In this document: in pieces, positions 26,487 through 36,150 of the stretch
How the letters are laid out: every line of letters begins with the position of its first letter
Position numbering within the stretch: position 1 is the first letter of the stretch
DNA from: Pseudomonas fluorescens
Lineage (GTDB): Bacteria > Pseudomonadota > Gammaproteobacteria > Pseudomonadales > Pseudomonadaceae
Direction of reading: 5' to 3'
NCBI RefSeq assembly: GCF_000968015.1
Contig: NZ_LACH01000009.1
Span: forward strand, 62,001-126,000
DNA length: 64,000 bases
Notes under the pieces: model-generated
Seen by the model: the letters and a program-made list of their open reading frames with translations, nothing else
The model's database searches: none
What the model was told of the DNA's origin: nothing
Program-made: the position numbers and the translations under genes

Positions 26487-28763
26487 ATGTCCGATCGTTT
26501 CGAACTCTTCCTCACTTGCCCCAAAGGCCTTGAAGGCCTGCTCATCGAGGAAGCCGTCGGGCTTGGCCTTGAGGAAGCGCGTGAGCACACCTCTGCCGTG
26601 CGCGGCATGGCCACCATGGAAACCGCTTATCGCCTGTGCCTGTGGTCGCGTCTGGCGAACCGGGTGCTGCTGGTGCTCAAGCGTTTCCCGATGAAGGACG
26701 CCGAAGACCTTTATCACGGCGTGCTGGATATCGAGTGGCAAGACCACATGCTCAACGATGGCACCCTGGCCGTTGAGTTCAGCGGTCACGGCTCGGGCAT
26801 CGACAACACCCACTTCGGCGCCTTGAAGGTCAAGGACGCCATCGTCGACAAACTGCGCACGCCGCAGGGCGACCGTCCTTCCATCGACAAGCTCAACCCG
26901 GACCTGCGCATTCACCTGCGCCTGGACCGTGGCGAAGCGATCCTGTCCCTCGACCTCTCCGGCCACAGCCTGCACCAGCGCGGCTATCGCTTGCAGCAGG
27001 GCGCGGCACCGCTGAAGGAAAACCTCGCGGCCGCAATCCTGATCCGTTCCGGCTGGCCACGCATTGCGGCCGATGGCGGCGCGCTGGCTGACCCGATGTG
27101 CGGTGTCGGTACGTTCCTCGTCGAAGCCGCGATGATCGCCGCCGATATGGCGCCGAACCTGCGTCGTGAGCAGTGGGGTTTCACCGCCTGGCTCGGTCAC
27201 GTCCCGGCGCTGTGGAAAAAGCTTCACGAAGAAGCCACTGAGCGTTGCGCGGCCGGTCTGGCCAAGCCACCACTGTGGATTCGCGGTTACGAAGCCGATC
27301 CGCGCCTGATTCAACCGGGTCGCAACAACGTTGAACGTGCCGGCCTGAGCGAGTGGATCAAGATCTACCAGGGCGAAGTCGGGACGTTCGAACCGCGTCC
27401 GGACCAGAACCAGAAAGGCCTGGTGATCTGCAACCCTCCGTACGGCGAACGTCTGGGTGATGAAGCGAGCTTGCTCTATCTCTACCAGAACCTCGGCGAA
27501 CGTCTGCGTCAGGCGTGTCTGAACTGGGAAGCCGCGGTATTCACCGGCGCCCCGGACCTGGGCAAGCGCATGGGCATCCGCAGCCACAAACAGTATTCGT
27601 TCTGGAACGGCGCGTTGCCGTGCAAATTGCTGCTGATCAAGGTCACGCCGGACCAGTTCGTCACTGGCGAACGTCGCACTCCGGAACAGCGTCAGGTCGA
27701 GCGCGAACAAGTTCGAGCCGAAGTCGAAGTCGCAGACAACGACGTAGCACCGGGCAAGTACGAGAAGTACAACAAGAACGGCAACCCGATCAAACCGGCA
27801 CCGGTAGTGATCGAGCAGCCGCGCTTGAGCGAAGGCGGGCAGATGTTTGCCAACCGCCTGCAAAAGAACCTCAAGGCCCTCGGCAAGTGGGTCAAGCGTG
27901 AAGGCATCGACTGCTACCGCGTCTACGATGCCGACATGCCGGAATACTCCATGGCCATCGACCTGTATCAGGATTGGGTCCACGTCCAGGAATACGCCGC
28001 GCCGAAATCCATCGATCCGGAAAAAGCCTCGGCGCGCATGTTCGATGCCCTGGCCGCTATTCCGCAGGCCCTGAACATCGACAAGAGCCGCGTGGTGGTC
28101 AAGCGTCGCGAGCGTCAGAGCGGCACCAAGCAGTACGAACGCCAAGCGGCACAGGGCAAGTTCGTCGAGGTCAACGAAGGTGGCGTGAAGCTGCTGGTGA
28201 ACCTCACGGATTACCTCGACACCGGGCTGTTCCTCGATCACCGGCCGATGCGCATGCGGATCCAGAAAGAGGCGGCCGGCAAGCGCTTCCTCAACCTGTA
28301 TAGCTACACCGCAACCGCCAGTGTTCACGCAGCCAAGGGCGGCGCGCGCAGCACCACCAGCGTTGACCTGTCGAAAACCTATCTGGATTGGGCGCGTCGC
28401 AACCTGTCGCTGAACGGTTTCTCCGAGAAGAACCGTCTGGAGCAGGGCGACGTGATGGCCTGGCTCGATGCCTGCCGTGACGAATATGACCTGATCTTCA
28501 TTGATCCGCCGACGTTCTCCAACTCCAAGCGCATGGAAGGGATCTTCGACGTGCAGCGTGACCAGGTGCAATTGATCGACCTGGCCATGGCGCGTCTGGC
28601 ACCCGGTGGCGTGTTGTACTTCTCCAACAACTTCCGCAAGTTCCAGCTCGAGGAAAACCTTGCCGAGCGTTATGCGGTCGAGGAAATCACCGCCCAGACC
28701 ATCGATCCGGATTTCGCCCGTAATGGCAAGATCCACCGTGCCTGGAAAATCACGGCTCGTTGA
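26487..28763 (+). CDS. rlmL: bifunctional 23S rRNA methyltransferase RlmKL
   Basis: 758 residues. The N-terminal half has a THUMP domain and the RlmL N2-guanine methyltransferase with motif IV ICNPPYGERLGDEAS; the C-terminal half is the RlmK m7G methyltransferase with LFLDHRPMR, a SAM-binding LNLYSYTATASVHA segment and FIDPPTFSNSKRM. The enzyme modifies G2445 and G2069 of 23S rRNA (E. coli numbering). The ATG at 26487 gives MSDRFELFLTCPKGLEGLL, the family N terminus; the open frame back to 26313 is untranslated leader. Many annotations call the fused gene rlmKL. Confidence 0.95.
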   Translation: MSDRFELFLTCPKGLEGLLIEEAVGLGLEEAREHTSAVRGMATMETAYRLCLWSRLANRVLLVLKRFPMKDAEDLYHGVLDIEWQDHMLNDGTLAVEFSGHGSGIDNTHFGALKVKDAIVDKLRTPQGDRPSIDKLNPDLRIHLRLDRGEAILSLDLSGHSLHQRGYRLQQGAAPLKENLAAAILIRSGWPRIAADGGALADPMCGVGTFLVEAAMIAADMAPNLRREQWGFTAWLGHVPALWKKLHEEATERCAAGLAKPPLWIRGYEADPRLIQPGRNNVERAGLSEWIKIYQGEVGTFEPRPDQNQKGLVICNPPYGERLGDEASLLYLYQNLGERLRQACLNWEAAVFTGAPDLGKRMGIRSHKQYSFWNGALPCKLLLIKVTPDQFVTGERRTPEQRQVEREQVRAEVEVADNDVAPGKYEKYNKNGNPIKPAPVVIEQPRLSEGGQMFANRLQKNLKALGKWVKREGIDCYRVYDADMPEYSMAIDLYQDWVHVQEYAAPKSIDPEKASARMFDALAAIPQALNIDKSRVVVKRRERQSGTKQYERQAAQGKFVEVNEGGVKLLVNLTDYLDTGLFLDHRPMRMRIQKEAAGKRFLNLYSYTATASVHAAKGGARSTTSVDLSKTYLDWARRNLSLNGFSEKNRLEQGDVMAWLDACRDEYDLIFIDPPTFSNSKRMEGIFDVQRDQVQLIDLAMARLAPGGVLYFSNNFRKFQLEENLAERYAVEEITAQTIDPDFARNGKIHRAWKITAR

Positions 28764-28785
28764 CACTTGGATAGATTGGATCCAC

Positions 28786-28809
28786 AGAGCCTTGATTTTT
28801 AAAGGCTCT
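28786..28809 (+). terminator. hairpin after rlmKL, probable weak terminator
   Basis: AGAGCCTT (28786-28793) pairs with AAGGCTCT (28802-28809). The sequence after it is only moderately T-rich, so termination may be incomplete before the cyclase gene. Confidence 0.5.
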
Positions 28810-28905
28810 TGGCTTCTTTCTGTGCTGGTCAAATTGATGGCTAATAGCTATAACTCAACGCATGGCCAATGGGCTTTCCCGCACCTGGCGTCTTGAGTTG
28901 CGTCT

Positions 28906-31305
28906 ATGTCGTTGCACGCCGTGCGCCCGAAGATCCTGGGTTTTATCAGTGAAGATGTCTCGGCCTGGCTGGTCGCTCTGCTGGTATTGGTTGTCGGCGG
29001 GATTCTCACGGGATTGCTGGCGTGGTCGACGCTGAATCTGTTCCACCATCAATTGCGGCAACGTTTCCAACTGCTGGCCAGTGAACGTTACAGCCGTATC
29101 GAAGAACGCTTCGAAGATCAGGAGCAGCGCCTCGATGGCCTGCGCCGGTTCTTTGCCAATTCCGATTCGGTCTCCCGCGCGGAGTTCGACGGTTACACCC
29201 AACCGCTGCTGCACCGGACTCAGGCCTACTCCTTCGCCAAGCGGATAACCGGTGCCGAACGAGCGGAATTTGAACGCCAGGTGCGTGCAGAGGGTTTAAC
29301 CGACTTCACGTTGCGCGAACTCAATGCCGACGGCCAACTGCAACTGGCGGCCGAACGCGATGAGTACGTGGCGGTACTTTACAGCCAGACCCAAAGCAAA
29401 CTGGGTTCGCCGCTGGGCTACGACTTGTGGGCTCAACCCCTGCGCCGTGCCACCCTTGAACGGGCCGATCAGCACGGCGGCATGGCGGTATCGCAGCCGA
29501 TGCATCTGGTCAGTATCGAACCGGCCTATGCGCGCGGCGTGCTGCTGGTCGCACCGGTGTTGCTGCGCAATCGTCCGGCTACGGCGGGGGTGAAATCGTA
29601 CGGATATGTCATGGCCGTGATCAGCATGCATCAGTTGCTGGCGGACGGGCTGCCGGACGCTGGCCGTGACTATCTTTCCGTGCGTATCCTCGACTTATCC
29701 ACAGACGATCAGCACGAAGTGCTTTATGAGTCCCCCAACACGCCGGCGCCCAGTGAGTTGTCCGCGACCCGACTGTTGCGGCTTGCCGACCATGACTACC
29801 AAGTCGACATTCAGCCCAGCGATGCCTTCCTGCGAGCCAATCACTCTTCGGTGAACAGCCTGGTGGTGCTGGGCGGCTTGCTCAGTCTGTTGCTCAGTGC
29901 CTTGCTCTATGTGCTGGTCAGTCAGCGTCGACGGGCGCTGAAAATGGTTGAGCAACGGACCCAGGAACTGCGTGCCCGCGAGCAGGAGTTGCGCGGCACG
30001 CATGGCCAGTTGCGTGGCGTGCTGAATGCCGCGACCCAAGTGGCGATCATCGCCACTGACCTGCGCGGGGTTATCCGCACCTTTAATGCCGGTGCCGAGC
30101 AAATGCTTGGCTACTCCAGCACCGAGGTGGTGGGCCACATGACCCTGGAAAACCTGCACTTGCCCCGAGAACTCATGGCACGTTCGGCGGAGTTGAGTGC
30201 GCGTTATGGCAAACCGATTCCGACCTGCCAGGCGATGTTGGTCGAGGGCGGCGAGGAGGGCGGTCACGAAGCGCGGGAATGGACGCTGCTGCGTAGCGAC
30301 GGCAGCCATTTGACGGTGAATATGCTGGCGACACCGGTCCTCGACGAGCAAGGCTTGTGGGTCGGGCACCTGGCGATTTGTATCGACATCACTGAACGCA
30401 AACGGGTCCACGAGGCTCTGGCGGCACGGGACCTGTTGCTGAAGAAACTCAGCGCTCATGTACCCGGCGGGATCTACCAATTCAAAATGGAATTCGATGG
30501 GCGCTTCAGTGTGATCTACGCCAGCGACGGTATTCGCGAGATCTATGAACTTGAACCAGATGTGCTGTTGTTCAACGCCGAAGCGATTTTCACGCGGATT
30601 CATCCGCAGGACATCACCCGGGTCCGTGCCTCGATCCGGGCGTCGGCGGACACCCTCAGCCCTTGGCGCGAGGAATACCGTGTGCAGCTGCCCCTGCGCG
30701 GCCTGCGTTGGGTTCGGGGCGAGGCGACACCGGAGGAATTGCCCGGTGGCGGCGTACTCTGGCACGGCTATGTTTCGGACATCTCCGACTTGAAACGGGT
30801 GGAAGAAGAACTGCGGGCGCTATCGATCACCGACTCCCTGACCGGGATCCACAACCGCCGCTATTTCCAGGAACGCCTGACCACCGAAATGTCCCGGGTC
30901 GAACGCGGTGGTGGCGAATTGTCGGTGATCATGCTCGATATCGACCACTTCAAACGCATCAATGACCAGCATGGCCACGCGGTCGGCGATCGGGTGTTGC
31001 AGATCGTGTGCGAACGCATCGGCCATCGGTTGCGGCGCACCGACGTGTTCTGTCGCCTCGGGGGCGAGGAGTTCATGGTGCTCTGCCCGGATATCAACGG
31101 CGAGCATGCCCATGTCCTGGCCTTGCAGCTGTGGCAAGGGCTGCGCAGTTCGCCGATCGAAGGCGTCGGGACCGTGACCGCCAGTTTCGGTATTGCCAGT
31201 TGGCGAGTCGGGGAGGGCGCGGATGCGCTGCTGCTGCGGGCGGATTCGGGGGTGTATGCGGCGAAACAAGCCGGGCGGGATCGGGTAGCAGGAGAGATGA
31301 GCTAG
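28906..31305 (+). CDS. membrane-bound diguanylate cyclase (CHASE-PAS-PAS-GGDEF)
   Basis: 799 residues. A first membrane helix (about 20-45) and a second (about 310-335, SLVVLGGLLSLLLSALLYVL) enclose a periplasmic CHASE domain. Then follow a short coiled segment, two PAS domains (about 365-500 and 510-635) and a C-terminal GGDEF domain (about 640-795) with the active signature RLGGEEF. The product-binding I-site RxxD is intact (RRTD five residues before GGEEF). It should make cyclic di-GMP in response to a periplasmic ligand that cannot be named. No EAL domain is present. Confidence 0.92.
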   Translation: MSLHAVRPKILGFISEDVSAWLVALLVLVVGGILTGLLAWSTLNLFHHQLRQRFQLLASERYSRIEERFEDQEQRLDGLRRFFANSDSVSRAEFDGYTQPLLHRTQAYSFAKRITGAERAEFERQVRAEGLTDFTLRELNADGQLQLAAERDEYVAVLYSQTQSKLGSPLGYDLWAQPLRRATLERADQHGGMAVSQPMHLVSIEPAYARGVLLVAPVLLRNRPATAGVKSYGYVMAVISMHQLLADGLPDAGRDYLSVRILDLSTDDQHEVLYESPNTPAPSELSATRLLRLADHDYQVDIQPSDAFLRANHSSVNSLVVLGGLLSLLLSALLYVLVSQRRRALKMVEQRTQELRAREQELRGTHGQLRGVLNAATQVAIIATDLRGVIRTFNAGAEQMLGYSSTEVVGHMTLENLHLPRELMARSAELSARYGKPIPTCQAMLVEGGEEGGHEAREWTLLRSDGSHLTVNMLATPVLDEQGLWVGHLAICIDITERKRVHEALAARDLLLKKLSAHVPGGIYQFKMEFDGRFSVIYASDGIREIYELEPDVLLFNAEAIFTRIHPQDITRVRASIRASADTLSPWREEYRVQLPLRGLRWVRGEATPEELPGGGVLWHGYVSDISDLKRVEEELRALSITDSLTGIHNRRYFQERLTTEMSRVERGGGELSVIMLDIDHFKRINDQHGHAVGDRVLQIVCERIGHRLRRTDVFCRLGGEEFMVLCPDINGEHAHVLALQLWQGLRSSPIEGVGTVTASFGIASWRVGEGADALLLRADSGVYAAKQAGRDRVAGEMS

Positions 31306-31322
31306 AGCCGCATGCTCACCCC

Positions 31323-31412
31323 TGTGGGAGCGAGCTTGCTCGCGATGGGGTCTTCACATTCAACATTGATGTCGACTGTCACACCGCTATCGCGAGCAAG
31401 CTCGCTCCCACA
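31323..31412. repeat. REP-type inverted repeat pair
   Basis: TGTGGGAGCGAGCTTGCTCG (from 31323) is inverted at about 31389-31412, between the convergent cyclase and dacB genes. Same subfamily as 38362-38431 and 63519-63574. Confidence 0.85.
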
Positions 31413-31440
31413 TTTGATCTCCAGTGTTTGGAGGATCGGG

Positions 31441-32901
31441 TTAGAGCACCGAAGCCGTTTCTGGCAGTTTCGGCTGGCGATACAGGTCCAGCAGCACTTG
31501 ATCCAGCACCGACGACGCGCCAAACGGCGCCTTGTCGTTGAGGATCGCCACCACCGCCCAGGTATTGCCGTTGATGTCGCGGCTGAAACCGGCAATCGCC
31601 CGCACGGTATTCAAGGTGCCGGTCTTGATGTGCGCTTCACCGCGCATCGCTGTGGTCTTCAGGCGTTTGCGCATGGTGCCGTCGGTGCCGGCAATCGGCA
31701 TCGAGCTGATGAACTCGGCCGAATACGGGCTTTTCCAGGCCGCTTGCAGCATGCCGGCCATTTCACGCGCACTCACCCGTTCCGCACGGGACAGCCCGGA
31801 ACCGTTTTCCATCACCAGGTGCGGCGCGGTGATGCCTTTCTTCGCCAGCCACTGACGCACGACACGCTGTGCAGCCTTGGCATCGTCACCGTCGGCTTCA
31901 GTGCGGAACTGCGCACCCAGGCTCAGGAACAGCTGCTGGGCCATGGTGTTGTTACTGTATTTGTTGATGTCGCGGATGATTTCCGCCAGGTCTGGCGAGA
32001 AAGCCCGAGCCAGGACCTTGGCGTCTTTAGGCGTTGGCGCCAGACGGTCCACGCCCTGAATGCTGCCGCCCAGTTCCTTCCAGATCGCTCGTACGGCGCC
32101 TGCGGTGTAGGTCGCGTGGTCGAGCAGCGACAGGTAAGTCTGGGAACTGCAGCCATCGCCCAACTGGCCGCCGACCGTTACGGTCACGCTGCCATCGGCC
32201 TGGGGCACCGGGTTGTACCGAACGCCACCGGTGCATTGCTTGGAGTTGACGGCTTTGACCTGGTTTTCGATGCGAATGGTGGCAATCGGCGGTTCTACCG
32301 AAATCAGAACCCGGCCGTTGTCGTTGCGCGCCACAAAGCGCAGGGCCTTGAGGTTGACCATCAGCGCGTCAGGTTTGACCAGGAACGGCTTGTTATCGTC
32401 ATTGCCGTCGTCGTTGAACTGCGGCAATTGCGGTTGTACGAAGAAATTGCGGTCCAGCACCAGGTCGCCGGTGATTTGCGTCACACCGTTGGCGCGCAGG
32501 TCACGCATCAGCAACCAGAGTTTTTCCATGTTCAGCTTCGGATCGCCGCCACCCTTGAGGTAGAGGTTACCGTTGAGGATGCCGCCGCTGAGCGTGCCAT
32601 CAGTGTAAAACTCGGTTTTCCACTGGTGGTTCGGGCCGAGCATTTCCAGCGCCGCGTACGTGGTGACCAGTTTCATGGTCGAGGCCGGATTGACGGAGAC
32701 GTCAGCATTGAAAATGGTCGGGGTGCCAGGGCCGGTGAGCGGGATCATCACCAGCGACAGGGCGTTGTCCTGCATCTTGCTGGCCTTGAGGGCTTTTTCA
32801 ACGTTGGGCGACAGCGCGGTGTTGATCGGGGCGGCGGAAACAGAGAAGGCCAGAGGGAGCAGAAAACCGGCCAGTAACAATGGACGCAAAGATTTGATCA
32901 T
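31441..32901 (-). CDS. dacB: D-alanyl-D-alanine carboxypeptidase/endopeptidase (PBP4 type)
   Basis: 486 residues, peptidase S13 family. A signal peptide (MIKSLRPLLLAGFLLPLAFSVSA) directs it to the periplasm. The three penicillin-binding motifs are present: SxxK as STMK (S74-K77), SxN as SNN in NKYSNNTMAQQ, and KTG in HIKTGTLNTVRAIAG. It trims pentapeptides and cuts cross-links in peptidoglycan, and in Pseudomonas loss of its function can derepress AmpC. Divergent from yggL. Confidence 0.93.
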   Translation of the reverse strand: MIKSLRPLLLAGFLLPLAFSVSAAPINTALSPNVEKALKASKMQDNALSLVMIPLTGPGTPTIFNADVSVNPASTMKLVTTYAALEMLGPNHQWKTEFYTDGTLSGGILNGNLYLKGGGDPKLNMEKLWLLMRDLRANGVTQITGDLVLDRNFFVQPQLPQFNDDGNDDNKPFLVKPDALMVNLKALRFVARNDNGRVLISVEPPIATIRIENQVKAVNSKQCTGGVRYNPVPQADGSVTVTVGGQLGDGCSSQTYLSLLDHATYTAGAVRAIWKELGGSIQGVDRLAPTPKDAKVLARAFSPDLAEIIRDINKYSNNTMAQQLFLSLGAQFRTEADGDDAKAAQRVVRQWLAKKGITAPHLVMENGSGLSRAERVSAREMAGMLQAAWKSPYSAEFISSMPIAGTDGTMRKRLKTTAMRGEAHIKTGTLNTVRAIAGFSRDINGNTWAVVAILNDKAPFGASSVLDQVLLDLYRQPKLPETASVL

Positions 32902-33133
32902 GTGAAATAAAACCCTACAGCCGAGGGGAAAAAAACGAGGGCATGAAGATAAATTCCCTCAGTGGTCATGAAAGTGTCGGCATTATGCCCCAAGGTGTAG
33001 CGGCTTGTGCCGTGCGCTGGCCTACTAATCCGCTATTTTTTACCGGCGGTAGGGCTTGCAGCCCAGAGAAACGGGCAATTAGCGCCTTAAACTGCTAAAG
33101 TGCCGCCCGTTATTACTTATGAGGATTGTTCCA

Positions 33134-33478
33134 ATGGCGACTAACCGTTCCCAGCGTCTGCGCAAAAAACTGTGCGTCGATGAATTTCAAGAGCTGGGTT
33201 TCGAACTGAACCTGGATTTCAAAGAAGATTTGGCTGATGAAGCCATTGATGCTTTCCTCGACGCGTTCCTGAAAGAAGCCATGGAAGCCAACGGTCTGGG
33301 CTATGTTGGCGGCGACGACTTCGGTCTGGTTTGCCTGCAGAAGCGTGGCTCGGTGTCCGAAGAGCAGCGTGCCGCTGTTGAAGCCTGGCTCAAAGGCCGC
33401 AGCGAACTGACCGAAGCAACCGTCAGCCCGCTGATCGACGTCTGGTACCCGGAAAAGCCGATCAATCCGGTAGCTTGA
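33134..33478 (+). CDS. yggL: YggL/DUF469 ribosome-associated protein
   Basis: 114 residues of the YggL family (RSQRLRKKLCVDEFQELGFEL, then an acidic helical part and YVGGDDFGLVC). YggL binds the 50S subunit; the precise role is not settled. The ATG at 33134 is used; a short open extension to 33119 has a weaker start. A strong terminator follows at once. Codon use suggests good expression. Confidence 0.85.
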   Translation: MATNRSQRLRKKLCVDEFQELGFELNLDFKEDLADEAIDAFLDAFLKEAMEANGLGYVGGDDFGLVCLQKRGSVSEEQRAAVEAWLKGRSELTEATVSPLIDVWYPEKPINPVA

Positions 33479-33483
33479 TGTTG

Positions 33484-33517
33484 TAAAAAACGGCGACCCA
33501 AGGGTCGCCGTTTTTTT
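33484..33517 (+). terminator. intrinsic terminator after yggL
   Basis: CGGCGACCC (33491-33499) pairs with GGGTCGCCG (33502-33510) around a three-base loop, followed by seven T and preceded by six A, so it can act in both directions. Confidence 0.92.
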
Positions 33518-33531
33518 ATGTCCGGATGATC

Positions 33532-33623
33532 AAGAGATCGCAGCCTCGTTTCACTCGACAGCTCCTACATTGGAATGCGTTCATCCTGTAGGAGCTGTCG
33601 AGTGAAACGAGGCTGCGATCTTT
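33532..33623. repeat. REP-type inverted repeat pair, CGTTTCACTCGACAG subfamily
   Basis: Arms 33532-33569 and 33587-33623 contain GCCTCGTTTCACTCGACAGC and its inverse. The same unusual arm sequence occurs at 47828-47918 downstream of zipA, and nowhere else in the window. Confidence 0.85.
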
Positions 33624-33629
33624 TGCTTT

Positions 33630-34820
33630 TCAGGCTTTACGCCAATTCAGAATCACCATCGTCAACACCCCCCCCACAATCCCCCAGAACGCCGAACCGA
33701 TGGAAAACAGCGTCAGCCCCGACGCCGTGACCATAAAGGTAATCAGTGCTGCCTCACGTTCCTTCACTTCGCTCATGGCGATGCTCAAGCCATTGATGAT
33801 CGAGCCGAACAACGCCAGCGCGGCAATCGACAGCACCAACTCTTTCGGCAGCGCGGCAAACAGCGCCGCCAGCGTCGCGCCGAACACCCCGGCTATCCCG
33901 TAGAAAATCCCGCACCAGACGGCCGCCGTGTAGCGCTTGTTGCGATCCTCATGGGCATGCGGCCCGGTGCAAATCGCCGCGCTGATGGCCGCCAGGTTGA
34001 TCCCGTGGGAACCGAACGGCGCCAGCAGCAACGAAGCGATGCCGGTGGTGGTGATCAGCGGCGAGGCCGGCACGGTGTAACCGTCGGCACGCAGCACGGC
34101 AATGCCGGGCATGTTCTGCGAGGTCATGGCCACCACAAACAGCGGAATGCCGATGCTGATGGTTGCGGCAATGGAGAAGTGCGGCGTGGTCCAGACCGGT
34201 GTCGCCACTTCCAGATGGAAACCGCTGAAGTCCAGCAGGCCCATGAACCCGGAAAGCACCGTGCCGATCAACAGCGCGGCCAGTACGGCATAACGCGGCG
34301 ATAGGCGTTTGACCACCAGATAAGTGAAGAACATGCCCAATACCAGCGCGGTGCGATGCTGCGCGGCGACGAAGATTTCGCTGCCGATCTTGAACAGAAT
34401 CCCCGCCAACAGCGCAGCGGCCAATGAAGCCGGAATCTTTTTCATCAGCCGCTCGAAGCTGCCGGTCAAACCACAAATCGTCACCAGCACCGCGCAGGTA
34501 ATGTAGGCACCAATGGCTTCGCCGTAGGTCACACCGCCCAGACTGGTGATCAGCAACGCCGCACCAGGGGTCGACCAGGCGATGGTGATCGGCGTGCGGT
34601 AACGCAGGGACAGGCCAATCGAGCACACCGCCATGCCAATCGAGATCGCCCAGATCCACGAAGAAATCTGCCCGCTGGTCAGACCCGCCGCTTGCCCGGC
34701 CTGGAACATCAGGACCAGCGAGCTGGTGTAACCGGTCATCATCGCGATGAAGCCGGCAACGATCGCAGAAGGCGACGTATCGGCAAAAGGGCGGAGCTGC
34801 GTGTGCGTGACGTCGTTCAT
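33630..34820 (-). CDS. benE: BenE-family benzoate/proton symporter-like transporter
   Basis: 396 residues with about 11-12 membrane segments and the BenE signatures ITIAWSTPGAALL, MTSQNMPGIAVLRADGY and FGSHGINLAAISAAICTGP. The family includes benzoate importers, but no benzoate genes are near; the neighbours are purine catabolic genes and a GntR regulator, so the substrate could be something else. The start codon at 34820 is followed by a clear N-terminal cytoplasmic stretch. Confidence 0.82.
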   Translation of the reverse strand: MNDVTHTQLRPFADTSPSAIVAGFIAMMTGYTSSLVLMFQAGQAAGLTSGQISSWIWAISIGMAVCSIGLSLRYRTPITIAWSTPGAALLITSLGGVTYGEAIGAYITCAVLVTICGLTGSFERLMKKIPASLAAALLAGILFKIGSEIFVAAQHRTALVLGMFFTYLVVKRLSPRYAVLAALLIGTVLSGFMGLLDFSGFHLEVATPVWTTPHFSIAATISIGIPLFVVAMTSQNMPGIAVLRADGYTVPASPLITTTGIASLLLAPFGSHGINLAAISAAICTGPHAHEDRNKRYTAAVWCGIFYGIAGVFGATLAALFAALPKELVLSIAALALFGSIINGLSIAMSEVKEREAALITFMVTASGLTLFSIGSAFWGIVGGVLTMVILNWRKA

Positions 34821-34868
34821 GACAGCGGTGTTCCTTATACAGATGAAGATGTCTGCAATAGCGCAAAA

Positions 34869-34963
34869 CCTGTAGGGGTGAGCCTGCTCGCGATAGCGGA
34901 GTGTCAGGCAACAATGTTGTCGACTGATCCACCGCCATCGCGAGCAGGCTCACTCCTACAGGG
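34869..34963. repeat. REP-type inverted repeat pair
   Basis: CCTGTAGGGGTGAGCCTGCT (from 34869) and its near-inverse ending at 34963 lie between the divergent benE and GntR genes. This is the only REP pair in the window between divergent starts, so it would be in untranslated leaders or outside both transcripts. Confidence 0.8.
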
Positions 34964-35072
34964 GATTGTGCGCAAAAGGCGGATTCTGTGATCAAGCCTA
35001 AACTCAAACGTAAGGAATCGTTGCGATACAGCGGAAGTGACAAACAGCCGTACAGTCGTGTTGCCACCCTCC

Positions 35073-35084
35073 ATTGTGTACAAT
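35073..35084. promoter_or_regulatory. candidate GntR operator (ATTGT-GT-ACAAT)
   Basis: The inverted repeat ATTGTGTACAAT lies about 93 bases before the GntR gene start. FadR-type GntR proteins usually bind short palindromes of the TNGT-N-ACNA kind, which this matches. Autoregulation is inference. Confidence 0.4.
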
Positions 35085-35176
35085 CGCAGTGTTTTTTACG
35101 CGATACTTGCCAGCGACCCACTGTGCCGTATTACAGTCACGGTCAATTCGCCGCAGTTCTTCCGACTCGAGTGCCC

Positions 35177-35941
35177 ATGAACGAACAGTTGCAACCCCTA
35201 AAGAAACAACCGCGAGCAGGCAAAGCCGGCCGCAGCGGTACCCAGGACGATATTGTCTACGCGCATATCTTCGAGGCCATCCTCGAACAGCGTCTGGCGC
35301 CCGGTACCAAGTTGAGCGAAGAAGCGCTGGGGGAAATTTTCGGGGTCAGTCGCACCATCATTCGCCGCGCGCTCTCGCGCCTGGCCCATGAAGGCGTCGT
35401 GCTGCTGCGTCCGAACCGTGGCGCTGTCGTGGCCAGCCCGAGTGTCGAAGAGGCTCGCCAGGTGTTCATGGCCCGGCGTCTGGTGGAGCGAGCGATCACT
35501 GAGTTGGCGGTGCAGCACGCCACTGCCGAGCAGATTGCCGAGTTGCGCCAGATGGTCAACGACGAGCGCGACAGCTTCTCCCGTGGCGATCGCGGCGCCG
35601 GTATTCGTCTGTCGGGCGAGTTCCACTTGAAGTTGGCCGAAGCGGCGAAAAATACGCCGCTGATCAGCTTCCAGCGCAGCCTGGTGTCCCAGACTTCGTT
35701 GATCATTGCCCAGTATGAAAGCGGCAATCGCTCCCACTGTTCCTACGACGAGCACACCCAGCTGATCGACGCCATCGAAGCGCGCAACGCGGAGTTGGCG
35801 GTGGACCTGATGATGCATCACATGGATCACATCGACAGCAAACTCAACCTCGACGAAGAAAGCGCGTCGGATGATTTGCATGCGGTGTTTTCGCATTTGT
35901 TGCAGACCAAGAAGCCAGGGCGGCCGGTGGCGAAGCTATAA
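35177..35941 (+). CDS. GntR-family regulator, FadR/FCD type
   Basis: 254 residues. N-terminal winged helix (VYAHIFEAILEQRLAPGTKLSEEALGEIFGVSRTIIRRALSRL, about residues 25-90), then a helical FCD ligand domain (about 100-235) with candidate metal-binding histidines in FHLKLAE and MMHHMDHI. The position next to guaD-xdhC-xdhB-xdhA, also seen in other Pseudomonas, makes it a candidate regulator of purine catabolism. The ATG at 35177 is chosen; the open frame to 34988 crosses the promoter region. An upstream in-frame GTG at 35171 is possible. Confidence 0.85.
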   Translation: MNEQLQPLKKQPRAGKAGRSGTQDDIVYAHIFEAILEQRLAPGTKLSEEALGEIFGVSRTIIRRALSRLAHEGVVLLRPNRGAVVASPSVEEARQVFMARRLVERAITELAVQHATAEQIAELRQMVNDERDSFSRGDRGAGIRLSGEFHLKLAEAAKNTPLISFQRSLVSQTSLIIAQYESGNRSHCSYDEHTQLIDAIEARNAELAVDLMMHHMDHIDSKLNLDEESASDDLHAVFSHLLQTKKPGRPVAKL

Positions 35942-35959
35942 GTTAGACCGAGTCGCACC

Positions 35960-36081
35960 CATCGTCGGAACGCCGCCCGGAGCCAGCTCGCTCCCACAGG
36001 GTTTTGTGTTGAATGCAGACCCTGTGTCCACCGAGATCAACTGTGGGAGCGAGCTTGCTCCGGGCGGCGTTTCGACGATGG
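35960..36081. repeat. REP-type inverted repeat pair, extended arms
   Basis: Left arm CCATCGTCGGAACGCCGCCC ... (35960-35999) and right arm (36041-36081) are about 40 bases each. The GAACGCCGCCCGGAGCAAGC part is shared with the repeat at 63505-63540. Confidence 0.8.
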
Positions 36082-36095
36082 CGATCAGACAGGCA

Positions 36096-36137
36096 ATAAA
36101 AATCCCCCGGGCTGTACGGCGACGGGGGATTTTTTTA
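36096..36137. terminator. bidirectional intrinsic terminator between gntR and guaD
   Basis: AATCCCCCG (36101-36109) pairs with CGGGGGATT (36123-36131), flanked by A-rich sequence on the left and seven T on the right, serving both convergent genes. Confidence 0.9.
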
Positions 36138-36150
36138 TGCCCGAAAAATC

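Noticed and set aside
26463..28832. 789-codon open frame on the minus strand across rlmKL
   Set aside because: Antisense shadow; rlmKL on the plus strand has complete methyltransferase motifs.
33630..34820. benE as a purine transporter
   Set aside because: Only the neighbourhood suggests it; the sequence signatures are those of the BenE family, so I kept the family name and left the substrate open.
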